A DNA stretch of 64,000 nucleotides from Xanthostigma xanthostigma (Eukaryota; Arthropoda; Insecta; Raphidioptera; Raphidiidae). Made by a program: the position numbers and the translations under genes. How positions within the stretch are numbered: the stretch's first letter is position 1; each line of letters opens with the position of its first letter. The stretch is from positions 33,371,501 through 33,435,500 of the forward strand of contig OY754464.1 in NCBI GenBank assembly GCA_963575645.1. The letters are read 5' to 3'. Positions 56,301-63,551 of the stretch are shown here, one piece after another. The notes beneath the pieces are model-generated. The model did not search any database. It was not told where the DNA came from and saw nothing but the letters and a program-made list of their open reading frames with translations.

Positions 56301-58416
56301 TTCATAATGATCGGCGTTACCGTTCAAAAGTTTTTGTCGTTAAAAAGCAGTATTTATACTTTTTTTAAGTAATAAAATTCTTTTAATATAATAAATATTT
56401 AATTGAAAACACTGTAAGAAATTTTTTTATATAGGTGCTTATAGTTGTAACAGTTTTCAAATTGGCTTTTAATTAGATTTATTTAATTTTAATTAGTCGT
56501 AATAAAATTTTAAAAAATTGAAATGTAAGCCTTAGAAGAAAGCAATGTAGAAAATAAAAAAAAAAAAAACATTAAAAACATATTCAATCATTGTGGGGCT
56601 CGAACCCACGACCCTGAGATTAAGAGTCGCGCACTCTACCGACTGAGCTAACCGAGCTGGTACGTGCGGCGCTAATATTGGGATATTCAGTTAAGGCATT
56701 TCACCTGAATATAAGTATATGGTGAAAAATGTTGACTGACATTCTGCAACATTTTTCATTGATTTTCCGCTCCTATTAGTCGTAGCGTGATATTATATAG
56801 CCTATAGCCTTCCTCGATAAATGGGCTATTCAACAAAAAAAAAAGTTCAATTCGAACCAGTAGTTCCTGAGATTAGCGCGTTCAAACAAACAAACAAACA
56901 AACAAACTCTTCTGTTTTATATATTAGTATAGATATAGATTTACGTATGTGATACAAACACTGGATATATGTATAAATAATAATAATCAGTAATTAGATT
57001 TTCAATCTCGATACTTGTACAACGTACATGTGCAACGTACATTTGCAACGCACATTTGCAACGCACATGTGCAACGTACATGTGCAACGTACATGTGCAA
57101 CGTACATGTGCAACGTCCATGTGCAACGTACATGTGCAACGTACATGTGCAACGTACATGTACATATTCCTGATGCGAAATAAATAAAAATATGACTTAC
57201 TTTGGGTACTGTCTGATGTCTAACCACAACTGAGTTTAATACTGTGACCGCACCTTGCAGCCGATGACTCCAAAACACCTTGTAACGCTGAATAGGCAAA
57301 TCAGATGCCGGAGGATTCCATCGCAATTCACCACATAATGATCCATTCTGTAGCCATAATGGTCCGACTGTCAAATTATTAGGAGGATCTGGTTCTCGAG
57401 GATCTAAAATTTTGCTAATTTCACTTTCGAAGTTAAAACTTTCATGATTTATTAGTTTTAAAACTTTTGTATTTTAGACCAGAGTTATCCATTAAAAAAT
57501 AGCAAGAAATAAAATAAAAATGGGTTTTTAATTTTTAGTAGCTACAAATAAATTAGCAGCCGATATCGTGTGCATCGTTTAAATATATATACCTACTATA
57601 ATATCGCCCTGCTAAAGATCGAATGATGTGTTTAAAGAAAGCTAGTGACCCACAGAAAACAATAACCTTTTTTTTTAACCAGCCTGTCTTAGCGAGTTTG
57701 ACGCCCCTGGAGATATTTTTTTAGATGCATTCACCCTTAAAAATATTTTTTTCAATGATAGATTCTCCTATTTGTTTTAGTAATTTTATGGAGTCAATTA
57801 TTAAAATCACTGCAGAATAGCTTTTGAGTATATTATGATGTTATGACGTTATGACTATTAAATAGGCATATTATGTTTAATAGGTTTGGCTTTACCAACG
57901 ATTTTGATCCGTGATTAAAAAAAAACTTTTCTTCTGTCGCTGCCCGGGCCTGGCTCCTTTAACGGCTGCCCGACCTTACCCAGTTCCCCTAAAACTGGTA
58001 CTGTCTCCATTTTCCTTACAGAAAAAACTGAAAATATTTATAAAACTTAAGATTTTTTAATAATTTACCATGCTGTGTTACGAACGGTTTAGAAGGTTCC
58101 GAATATCCCTTCGATCCATTGACACTGACCGCGGCTACACGGAATTGGTACCAGCGCCCAGGCTTCACCACTTCTCTTACAACGACTGATATTTTTGGTG
58201 TACCGCGTTGACGTACCTTCCAAGCGCCTAATCGCGAAGGTGCAAAATGTTTTCCAGCATGGTGTCGTTCCTCGACGACATATAAAACTGGGTATAAAGA
58301 AGTTGTTTCCGCGGTCTTATACAGCTGTTGCTGATTGACATTCCATCGTACGACGACGCCATTACCAGACCGGCGTCGCTCTGTTATTGTTATGTTTGTG
58401 GGTACGTCAGGCAAAT
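38154..58416 (-). CDS. Kal1: Kal1/anosmin, C-terminal part with three FnIII domains
   Basis: Anosmin is a secreted, matrix-associated adhesion protein; it acts in cell migration and axon guidance. Exons: 58069-58416, 57201-57403, 40489-40630, 39297-39541, 38154-38318, all in phase, giving 366 aa to the natural stop. FnIII domain A is one exon (RWYQFRVAAVSVNGSKGYSE); domain B is split over 57201-57403 (LRWNPPASDLPIQRYKVFW) and 40489-40630 (NSQYFLQVQALSQFG); domain C is split over the last two (WKSTIRGHYTVTWW; FDCRYRVSVGAIGSNPY). Domain borders fall at phase-1 introns and within-domain splits at phase 0, a classic FnIII pattern. Cys in the last domain (TTPTC) fits anosmin. The signal peptide, Cys-rich and WAP domains must lie beyond base 64000. 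The intron 40631-57200 is 16.6 kb and contains another gene on the other strand. Confidence 0.92.
38319..39296. other. Last Kal1 intron
   Basis: A minus-strand open frame of 95 codons (38654-38941) has no family resemblance and no ATG context or splice sites that would make it an exon. Nothing else seen. Confidence 0.5.
39297..39541 (-). CDS. Kal1: Kal1 exon (FnIII domain C, first half)
   Basis: Acceptor CTAATGACAG, donor GTATGT, phase 1 in, 0 out. It encodes a Ser/Lys-rich linker, then ARIVWKSTIRGHYTVTWWTG, strands B-C of a divergent FnIII domain. Confidence 0.85.
39542..40488. other. Kal1 intron between FnIII domains B and C
   Basis: Contains a short direct repeat near 40067-40180: GGTGGAGCC followed by AAAGCT and ACTACTGCTGTCGCT-like text occurs twice about 74 bp apart. 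No coding exon seen. Confidence 0.5.
40489..40630 (-). CDS. Kal1: Kal1 exon (FnIII domain B, second half)
   Basis: Acceptor TTCTAG, donor GTGAGT, phase 0 in, 1 out. It encodes LLQNLQLNSQYFLQVQALSQ, the E-F-G strands with the conserved Tyr. Reading past the donor would stop at 40475-40477 after four extra residues. Confidence 0.92.
41978..42050 (+). repeat. tRNA-Lys-derived sequence inside Helitron
   Basis: Exactly 73 nt with GCCCGG at the start and GGGC near the end, AGTCGGTAGC in the D arm and GTCGTGGGTTCGAGCCCCAC as the T arm, matching metazoan tRNA-Lys. Anticodon position reads GTT and the anticodon stem does not pair, so this is a relic, not a working tRNA. Confidence 0.8.
42097..42171. 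mobile_element. 75-bp perfect-hairpin MITE (TAA duplication)
   Basis: GGCCTAGTTTATATGAGAGG is followed by an almost perfect inverse ending CTATATAAAC-type arm and GGCC, flanked by TAA (42094-42096 and 42172-42174). The ends and 3-bp duplication suggest PIF/Harbinger type. It is nested in the Helitron. Confidence 0.8.
42841..42875 (+). promoter_or_regulatory. TATA box and initiator of the Trunk/PTTH-like gene
   Basis: TATAAAA at 42841-42847 and the arthropod initiator TCAGT at 42871-42875 are spaced so that the initiator A is 32 bases after the first T, the canonical distance. The predicted start codon follows 45 bases after the initiator A. Confidence 0.6.
42918..42944 (+). CDS. Trunk/PTTH-like exon 1 (start of signal peptide)
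   Basis: ATG at 42918 encodes MVCFNILKN and ends at a consensus GTAAGT donor in phase 0. Joined to exon 2 it yields a typical signal peptide, and it lies 45 bases after a TATA/initiator pair. Only nine codons, so the support is context rather than similarity. Confidence 0.6.
42918..52088 (+). CDS. Trunk/PTTH-family secreted cystine-knot ligand
   Basis: Expected to be a secreted ligand of the receptor tyrosine kinase Torso. Exons 42918-42944, 45701-46027 and 51708-52088 join in phase 0 to a 244-aa precursor. Residues 1-22 form a signal peptide with hydrophobic core WLIWTLIF. Residues about 23-142 are a pro-region with basic KRK at 102-104. The mature domain has seven Cys at 143, 145, 168, 173, 180, 240 and 242, with PPPCTCGV, DLGPLYYPRY, YRCKEKHYKLHVLKRK and FTVTVACEC, matching the PTTH/Trunk pattern including the odd seventh Cys and a sequon (NCT, 167-169) at the place PTTH is glycosylated. 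A 28-residue loop before LRKDW is longer than in lepidopteran PTTH. Whether it is Trunk or PTTH cannot be settled here. The gene lies wholly within a Kal1 intron on the opposite strand. Confidence 0.85.
42960..43347 (+). mobile_element. Decayed Helitron-like copy (3' end)
   Basis: Ends CACCCGGGCAAAACCGGGC then CAGCTAGT, the Helitron 3' hairpin and CTAG. Upstream (43020-43230) three roughly 60-bp units with TTCGCTCG and AATTAATAxATTA text recur imperfectly. The 5' end is not clear. It lies in the first intron of the Trunk/PTTH-like gene. Confidence 0.5.
45429..45575. mobile_element. 147-bp hairpin MITE
   Basis: GTTACGGTAAATGTAAACTC at the left end is repeated inverted at the right end, with arms of about 65 bp. 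It ends 125 bases before the acceptor of exon 2 of the Trunk/PTTH-like gene. No clear target duplication. Confidence 0.7.
45701..46027 (+). CDS. Trunk/PTTH-like exon 2 (signal core and pro-region)
   Basis: Acceptor TAATGTTATAG, donor GTAAGA, 109 codons in phase 0 at both ends. It encodes WLIWTLIF, then a polar pro-region with two Cys (64, 70), NPIFPQNIFVDEVEE and basic KRKHSR. An ATG at 45734 could serve as start if exon 1 is wrong, but then the hydrophobic core would be lost. Confidence 0.72.
46206..47134. mobile_element. Foldback/TIR element, ~930 bp
   Basis: Outer arms (AACAAGAAAATA...GTATGCCACC) and inner arms (AAGTCGGTTAAATGGxCAAA, GTAGTGCAGAAAATTGTGC) are both inverted between 46206-46480 and 46970-47134. 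CAGGGTGTTCAAATCG near 46347 looks like a TIR end. No transposase seen. Confidence 0.65.
47241..47443. repeat. Hairpin with two head-to-head hammerhead-like cores
   Basis: Arms of about 90 bp surround a 30-bp spacer. Plus strand: CTGAAGA (47362-47368), stem GGCAA/TTGCC (47370-47374/47382-47386), GAAAC (47387-47391). Minus strand: CTGAAGA (complement of 47316-47322), the same stem, GAAAC (complement of 47293-47297). This is the CUGANGA-stem II-GAAAC order of hammerhead ribozymes; a clear stem III and cleavage triplet were not established. Similar motifs are known in Penelope-like retroelements. Confidence 0.6.
48838..49972. mobile_element. TIR element interrupted by a Helitron
   Basis: About 70-bp inverted ends: TGTAGAGTGCGTGAGCAGGC at the left recurs inverted near 49955-49970, with CTTGTTCAGGGT also inverted. 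A Helitron occupies 49040-49530, so the TIR element is the older insertion. No transposase recognised. Confidence 0.7.
49040..49530 (-). mobile_element. Non-autonomous Helitron (short family)
   Basis: On the minus strand it starts TCTAATATATAAAATTCTCG after A and ends ...GGGCGGGACCGCTAG before T, with the same CCCGGGTGAAACCGGG hairpin end as the longer family. It shares CGGCTTGACCGATTTTGATG with copies at 54600-55244 and 55921-56191. Confidence 0.85.
50281..50758. mobile_element. GC-rich hAT element with CTCTCTCT duplication
   Basis: Ends TAGATATGAGCGCCG and inverse CGGCGCTCATATCTA, flanked by CTCTCTCT on each side (50273-50280, 50759-50766). The ends are packed with GCGGCGGCG repeats, strikingly GC-rich in this AT-rich region. 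The interior is AT-rich and non-coding. Confidence 0.85.
50821..51385. mobile_element. TIR element upstream of ligand exon 3
   Basis: Inverted ends of about 60 bp: GTACAGTCATTTGGT and CTGGAAAGTTTTCCAGAAGT at the left recur inverted at 51330-51385. The interior contains GCCGCCATATTG. It ends about 320 bases before exon 3 of the Trunk/PTTH-like gene. Confidence 0.65.
51708..52088 (+). CDS. Trunk/PTTH-like exon 3 (cystine-knot domain, stop)
   Basis: Acceptor ATATTTTTTAG, phase 0; ends at TGA 52086-52088. It encodes all seven conserved cysteines and the diagnostic PPPCTC, DLGP, PRY, CKEK-Y, VLKRK and VACEC motifs. The first codons YGGVEIKLPGGY come before the first Cys. Local GC content is clearly higher than the flanks. 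Confidence 0.93.
   Translation, partial: YGGVEIKLPGGYIRPYFQSSQPPPCTCGVQYNLFDLGPLYYPRYLPSVNCTGDLCWGSLYRCKEKHYKLHVLKRKDDVTTAGVGSGDLLNDAPPPVNQHGPQVPEVLRKDWTFAPFTVTVACECTP
52089..53315. other. Region downstream of the ligand gene
   Basis: Presumed 3' UTR and flank. AATAAA hexamers on the plus strand occur near 52493 and 52689; either could be the polyadenylation signal. A short inverted repeat (GCGAGAGAGATGCAACTAG near 52734 and CTAGTTGTGCCTCTGTCGC near 52770) lies just after the second. No exon seen. Confidence 0.4.
53316..53974. mobile_element. Foldback element, ~660 bp
   Basis: Left GTAGGTTTTCGTGAAAAAAG and AGGGTGAAATCGT recur inverted at the right end (53880-53974), with further inverted pairing inside. 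No coding capacity and no clear target duplication. Confidence 0.7.
54350..54560 (+). repeat. Dispersed repeat shared with 10725-12650
   Basis: TACTAATTTAGGTCAAAATT... and GGATTGAAACCAAATTTTGG recur, with small changes, at 10725-10850 and inside the duplicated unit near 11985 and 12630. The two places are over 40 kb apart, so this is a dispersed family, probably a non-LTR or Helitron-like repeat. Confidence 0.6.
54600..55244 (-). mobile_element. Helitron copy, short family, degenerate
   Basis: On the plus strand it starts AGCGGTCCCTCCCGGTTTCA (complement of the Helitron 3' end) and runs to CTGTGACACAATTTTTATAT next to the LTR, sharing AAATCGGTCAAGCCGTTTCG with the other copies. Confidence 0.7.
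55245..55916 (+). mobile_element. Solo LTR (Gypsy-type) with ATAT duplication
   Basis: A 672-bp segment starting TGTTAC and ending GTTACA, flanked by ATAT at both sides (55241-55244, 55917-55920); the 4-bp duplication is typical of Gypsy elements. Within it TATAAAAA (55478-55485) is followed about 30 bases later by TCAGTCAGTT, a TATA/initiator promoter, and AATAAA-like signals near 55627 and 55658. No internal retroelement genes adjoin it, so it is a recombined solo LTR. Confidence 0.85.
55921..56191 (-). mobile_element. Helitron copy, short family, 3' truncated
   Basis: Shares AATAGGGGTTGGTGGTAGAA and GGTCAAGCCATTTCGGAG with the copy at 54600-55244 in the same orientation, and ends TTTTTATATATTA directly at the next Helitron. 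Its 3' hairpin end is missing. Confidence 0.7.
56192..56933 (-). mobile_element. Non-autonomous Helitron with tRNA-Lys-derived module (second copy)
   Basis: On the minus strand it starts TCTATACTAATATATAAAAC and ends with the CCCGGGTGAAACCGGGCGGG hairpin; the 3' terminus reads CTAT rather than CTAG. The tRNA-like module (56583-56660, complement) is about 270 bp from the 5' end, as in the copy at 41711-42542, so the module belongs to the family. Confidence 0.85.
56583..56660 (-). repeat. tRNA-Lys-derived sequence inside Helitron
   Basis: Minus strand shows GGTTAGCTCAGTCGGTAGAG, an anticodon loop with CTCTTAATC as in tRNA-Lys(CTT), and GGGTCGTGGGTTCGAGCCCC. The acceptor stem does not pair, so it is a relic. 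Confidence 0.8.
57015..57163. repeat. 13-bp minisatellite in Kal1 intron
   Basis: About eleven copies of ATGTGCAACGTAC with few substitutions, 40 bases from the donor of the Kal1 exon 57201-57403. Because 39 bases (three units) is a multiple of three, one strand gives a periodic open frame, which is not a gene. Confidence 0.9.
57201..57403 (-). CDS. Kal1: Kal1 exon (FnIII domain B, first half)
   Basis: Acceptor AATTTTAG, donor GTAAGT. It encodes PREPDPPNNLTVGPLW and LRWNPPASDLPIQRYKVFW, strands A-C' of an FnIII domain. Phase 1 in, 0 out; the split codon makes Asp. The following intron is 16.6 kb. Confidence 0.94.
58069..58416 (-). CDS. Kal1: Kal1 exon (FnIII domain A)
   Basis: Acceptor ATGTTTCAG, donor GTAAAT, phase 1 in and out. 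It encodes LPDVPTNITITERRR, a long loop, then RWYQFRVAAVSVNGSKGYSE. It contains an N-glycosylation sequon (NIT). Confidence 0.93.
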
Positions 58417-58560
58417 CTGAAACATATTATAAGTATTGTTTAGATAACAATTTTTTACCATTATAACTCAACAAATGAGGAATGATACCCACTAATTTTA
58501 AAAATTTTAAACATTTTTGATTTTGGGGTTCACCGTATCAAAAAACATATTTTTAAAAAT

Positions 58561-59620
58561 CGTTAGTCTGTTAGTGCCTTATGCTATTAAAATTTCAGCG
58601 TTAGTATCGTAAAATTGTAGCTAGATGGGGCTTCCGTAAAAACTACTTTTAAATTTTTTAACGCCAATCGTTAGTGACGAATACGTGTCGTGTGTTGTTA
58701 AATTTTCAGTGTAAGTGCCGGAAAATTGTAGAAAATATGGATGGTTTTCGGTGTCCCATTCAACTTGACGTAAAGCTAGATGGTACTTCCGCAAAAAAAC
58801 GATTTTAACATTTTTTAACGCCAATCGTTAGTGATGCATCAGTGTCGTGTACTGTTAAAATTTCAGTATTAGTGACCGAAAATTGTGGAAAATATGGAGG
58901 GTTTCTGGTATCCTATCCAACTTGACGTCAAGATAAATGGGACATCCCTTAAAAAACGACTTTTTAAAACTTTTTCAACGCCAATCGTTAGTGCTGCGTT
59001 AGTGTCGTATATTTTTAAAGTTTCAGCATTAGTGCCGGAAAATTGTGGAAATATGGAGGGTTTCTGATATCCCATCCAACTTAACGTCAAGCTATGATGG
59101 GGCACCTCTTAAAAAACTACTTTTAAAAATTTTTGACGTTGATCGCAAATGCTACGTTGGTGTGGTATACTGTTAAAACTTTAGCATAAGTGCCGGAAAA
59201 TTGTGGGAAAAAAGTAGACCAAGCTGGATGGGACACCAGCAACCCTCTATTTTTTCTACAATTTTCTGATACTACCGCTAAAATCTTAACAGGGTACGGT
59301 ACTAATGCAGCATTAACGATTAGAGTTAAATTTTTTTAAAGGGATGTTCCATCAAGCTTGAAGTCACGTTGAATGAAGCTAGTATTAAAATGATAACAGT
59401 ACACGGGAAAAAAGTACGGAAGTTGTTTTTTTTTTTTTTGGGTGTCCCATTCAGCTTGACGTCAAGCTGGATGGAATGCTAACAATTGTCTCTATTTCCC
59501 ATAATTTTCCGACATTAACACTGAACTTTAAACAGTATAAAGCACTAACGCAGCAATAACGACTGGCGTCAAAAAAATTGTTTTTTAATGTTGTCCTATC
59601 TTGACGCACATGAAACAAAG
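58561..59620. repeat. ~158-bp tandem repeat with strand switch
   Basis: Marker ACGCCAATCGTTAGTG recurs at 58661, 58818, 58978 and, degenerate, 59136, giving a period near 158. Each unit carries GTGCCGGAAAATTGTGGAAA and CATCCAACTTGACGTCAAGC. From about 59217 to 59620 the same motifs appear on the other strand (for example CAGCTTGACGTCAAGCTGGA, a palindrome at the switch region). It lies in a Kal1 intron. Confidence 0.85.
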
Positions 59621-60810
59621 CGAAATATAATAACTGTCACTAACATGCCATGATATGTTAAATAAAAGCATAATTTAATTGAACAACTACTATGAAAAGT
59701 GATTTTTGTCAAGTTTCATGGTAAATTAAAATTTCTTATAAATAATAAAATAAAAACCTACTGCAGAAGGTTCTTATAAAAGTTCGTACTGAAAACAGTG
59801 CTATACCTGCAGCACTTTTTCAAAGTTCAAAAAACACCAATTTTTGTGTCAAGAACTCCTTTTAGTGGTGCCATTATCGCAAGTAAATCTGAGAAGTTTG
59901 CCAAAATAAGATCAGTTCATGGCCAGCGTAGGATGTCTTGACAAATTTAAAGAAAGAGACGACATCAACTGTAAAAATTCGATTATTTGTAATCTCGTAA
60001 GTTTTAAAGTTTTAGATCCCTTCGACTTGGAATTGACGAAGTTTCATTGTATAATGTTCGTTTTTACTTGATTTTTATTTTTTTCTTTGTGGATAAAAGT
60101 ACTAGTGAGAATGGTTTTTTAAAAATTCTTAAAGGAGAAATTTGGCAACGTTTGTGGGCATTTTAAGAATACCACTGATAACAACCCCTACTACGTCTAT
60201 TAATAAACAGGATGTTGGGCTTAAAGTAAAAATGTTTTACATTATTGTCAAAAAAATGACAGAGTCCCTATAATAATATTATTGTGATCTTTCAATATCT
60301 CACATGTACTTCCTTCCTTTAGCTTCCTTCTGAACTGTACAAAACTTCACTTATTTGTAAGATAGTTTTGGAACATAACTTAAATAAAAATAATGTAATA
60401 AAAACCTCTTGCATTTATTTAAAACTAATCATGTTACCAAAAGGGTTCTTTAAAAGTGTTATTAAATTTCAATGACCGGTATTAATAATTAATTATTAAG
60501 GCCCTGAAGACTCCGGTTTCTACCCTCGTTTATTTATCATCGAAAACTGGTATTCTATATTTATATAATATAAAACGAAGCATAATGAAGGCACATCGAA
60601 GGTATAAAATTACATTTACCTTGACTTACTACTTGCTTTGGCACACTTGAGACTTGTCCACAACTTTAAGTAATGTGAAGTATGTACAACTGGACATTAC
60701 TTTTGTATTACCCACAATAACTATTAAACATGCACAATACAATGGTGCATTTTGTGTCAAACTAAAGTATATGTATTTTTTCTTTTGACAAATTAACATA
60801 AACTTTACAG
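59621..60810. other. Kal1 intron, nothing recognised
   Basis: AT-rich intronic DNA. No exon, RNA or element boundary was supported. Confidence 0.45.
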
Positions 60811-61238
60811 TTAAGAGTATTCTTCCCTGCAAATCCCCCCTGCACCCTTCATCCCAAATCTTTTCCCCTCGACTAAAAACGGTTCGCGCTCTCCCGACGC
60901 TATTTTTAAAGCTAGAGGGTTCTGGTAAACGCCAAATGAAAGACAGAGAATCAGACTACAGATCCTTCAGGCGAATTTTTTGACAAACAGTTTCGCCTAC
61001 GTGTGAAATATTACGTAACTTATTATTTATTTCAAAAGGTTGTAAGTTTTTTCAGGAATTTTTTTTCAAAAAATTCGCCTGAAGGATCTGTAGTTTGATT
61101 CCTTGTCTTTCATTTGGCGTTTACCAGAACCCTCTAGCTTTAAAAATAGCGTCGGGATGGCGCGAACCGTTTTTAGGCGAGGGGAAAAGATTTGAGATGA
61201 AGGGTGCAGGGGGTATTTGCAGGGACGAATACTCTTAA
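60811..61238. repeat. Inverted repeat, ~175-bp arms
   Basis: TTAAGAGTATTC and CTTCAGGCGAATTTTTTGA at the left (60811-60985) are matched inverted at 61066-61238, with most of the arm (for example CTAGAGGGTTCTGGTAAACG) near identical. The spacer is about 80 bp. A foldback MITE or local inverted duplication. Confidence 0.8.
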
Positions 61239-63120
61239 GGATGTTGGCGAAAATTCGGAATTTGTAGACATTCTTTGAAATCATTACCGCGAAAACTAAG
61301 TTTACACGCTTTCTCGACGCTTTCGCCGCGAATAACGACTGTACCGAATATAGGAAATCCATTTATAAAAATGCCCTAATTAAACGATGATCTATATCAA
61401 TAATTGAAAACCACTGTCAAATACATATATAGAAGTTTTTTTTGTGACTGACACTTCTTTTTGCGACTGAGACTTCTTTTTGCACCCAGGGCGGAATTGT
61501 TATTTTTAACAATAAATATCTAATTTTAAAAGAAATTGATAACAAACCACAATAAAAAACATAATCTTATGCCTCAATATACAATATAGTGAACCCTCAG
61601 TTATGAGTATTTCTCAAGTTAACGTGCTTGGACAAAAAGCATCGTTCAAGGAATTAATAAATGTTCTTTAGATTACTAGAGGAACTTTTTAACTTCCCGC
61701 TACAAAAATAAATCTTTTTTTTTCAAAAAATCGGGAAGTTATTGTTTTCACCCCGATTTTCGAAAATCAAGTTTTCGCCAGACCTCGACGTTTTGAGGTC
61801 CTAGGAAGCTATTCTAACTATTTTGGCGATGATCTCCATAGGGCTGCATGTGTGTATGTAAACCTCCTATATCTTTTAAACAGAGTGTCCGATTGATACG
61901 CGGTTTGCGGCATCTGACGTGACCTTGCTGAACTTACATTTCCTGAAAATTTGGAATGATTCGGCCCAATAAATTTTGAGAAATCTCAAAAATACAAGTT
62001 TAAAAAATTTTTAGAAATTTGTTTTTTTGGAATTTTTTCTGAAGTGCCAAACCGATTAATTCCAAAATATAGTCAACTCTTCTCTTTAAAAAACTGCGGT
62101 GATTTCCGCAAATCGCATCAAAAGTGGTTCATTTGTTCCCGAGATATCATGAACGAAATATTCGTAAAAAAGTTTTTTTTTTAATTACACGTCTTATCAG
62201 ATTGATTTTTTGTTATAAATACTTTCTTAGATAAGAAAAATTCGAAAGAAAATGTTTTTTTTTTTTTGAGCTCGAAGAGCTAAAAAGTACTCTTCTTGAT
62301 ATATTTTTGAGCGTTTTGAACTAGAAAATAGTGGGAAGTTTCAGGGATGGTGTGCGGGGTCAAATTACATTTCAAATTTTTTATTCAGTATAGAATAGGC
62401 ATCCGCAACGCGTGTCAAAAAAAATGTAGAGCTCGATGATTATTTTAACTTTGATTCCCTGTGACTTCTTATTAAGATATTGATATGGGATAAATTGTAC
62501 GATTTTAAGTGTTTATTATTTAATGAAAAAATGTATTTAAAATTCGATTACAAAAAAAAAACAAACAAAACAGAACTGCTGAAAATTAGCACAACATGCT
62601 AATTTAATGCATTATTGTCATTAATGCTTTACCTGAATACAATGTTAAACTTTCCGCGTTTTTGCAAGGTCAATTTTGGCAGAAAATTGTACCCTGGGAT
62701 TCTCTACACTGAGCTTGTTTTTTTATTTATTTATTTATTTTACTGACAGTCTTTCCATGGGATGAATTGGCAGAAATTATTTTTCCTACAACTAGGACGT
62801 CCCCTAGATGCTGTTCAGTCATTTTCTGCAATTTTGACTATACTGAGGCGTACGATGTTTTATATCGTAGCACTGGCACTCGGACTGTATCTGATTGTCA
62901 ACTTCCCCGAATATTTGTCTAACCCTAATATTTAAACCGCCCGACCCACCAAGTACCTCTGAAAACTTACGAGATGGATAATTGAAGTTCTCGAATATGC
63001 TACCAACAACGCAAACACACACACAGTACAAACGGATTAACAGTTAAATATTAGTTAAAACTATACCTATATTTAATTAAATAGTTCTTCTTTTTTATTT
63101 AAATAATTTACGTTTTATTA
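61239..63120. other. Kal1 intron with simple repeats
   Basis: Contains the dispersed repeat near 61720-61870 shared with 22560-22680 and a (TTTA)n run near 62719. A minus-strand open frame with several Cys at 62819-63031 shows no WAP or FnIII pattern. No exon recognised. Confidence 0.45.
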
Positions 63121-63142
63121 TTATTATTATTAGGGTAATTCC

Positions 63143-63536
63143 GGGGGAGATGGCCTTACGGGAGAGATGGCCAATAGAAAAAAGTCTAACTAAGAGTAAA
63201 CAAATGACTCTATTTTCAATATAGTTTGCTTCATTTCACGACAAGCAATAAGTGTTAGTGGATTTGTGTAAAAAAAAGAAAGGAAAGTTGAGTAATTTGA
63301 CTTTGATTTTTTAAGACATGTTTGTTATTAATTAAGGGTTTGACATATTAAGTGATCTTAAAGGGGTTTTGAAAGTTTTGTTATTTTTTTGTACTTTCCT
63401 TGTGAGGATAATCATTTTCACGTGTTCTAACCTCAAAATTTATTCAAAAATTTATACGCTGCTTTAATTACCTAATGTAACCATCTCATCCGGACAATCG
63501 GGAGAGATGGCCACATTTTTTCCGGGACAGATGGCC
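63143..63536 (+). repeat. Repeated GGGAGAGATGGCC motifs
   Basis: Near-identical 13-mers occur at 63143-63155, 63160-63172, 63500-63512 and 63524-63536 (with GGGGGAGATGGCC and GGGACAGATGGCC variants). They border the transposase remnant and may be subterminal repeats of the same transposon. Confidence 0.6.
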
Positions 63537-63551
63537 ATAAAATAGGGCATA

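Noticed and set aside
56941-57374. Minus-strand frames with a repeating VAHVRCTCTLHMY pattern
   Set aside because: Periodic translation of the 13-bp minisatellite; only the part above 57201 is real Kal1 coding sequence.
58869-59105. Minus-strand open frame with repeated SWIGYQKPSIF wording
   Set aside because: It translates the 158-bp tandem repeat and is not a gene.
62819-63031. Cys-containing minus-strand frame considered as the Kal1 WAP domain
   Set aside because: Only a few Cys, no WAP four-disulphide spacing and no splice junction in phase 1 for exon 58069-58416.
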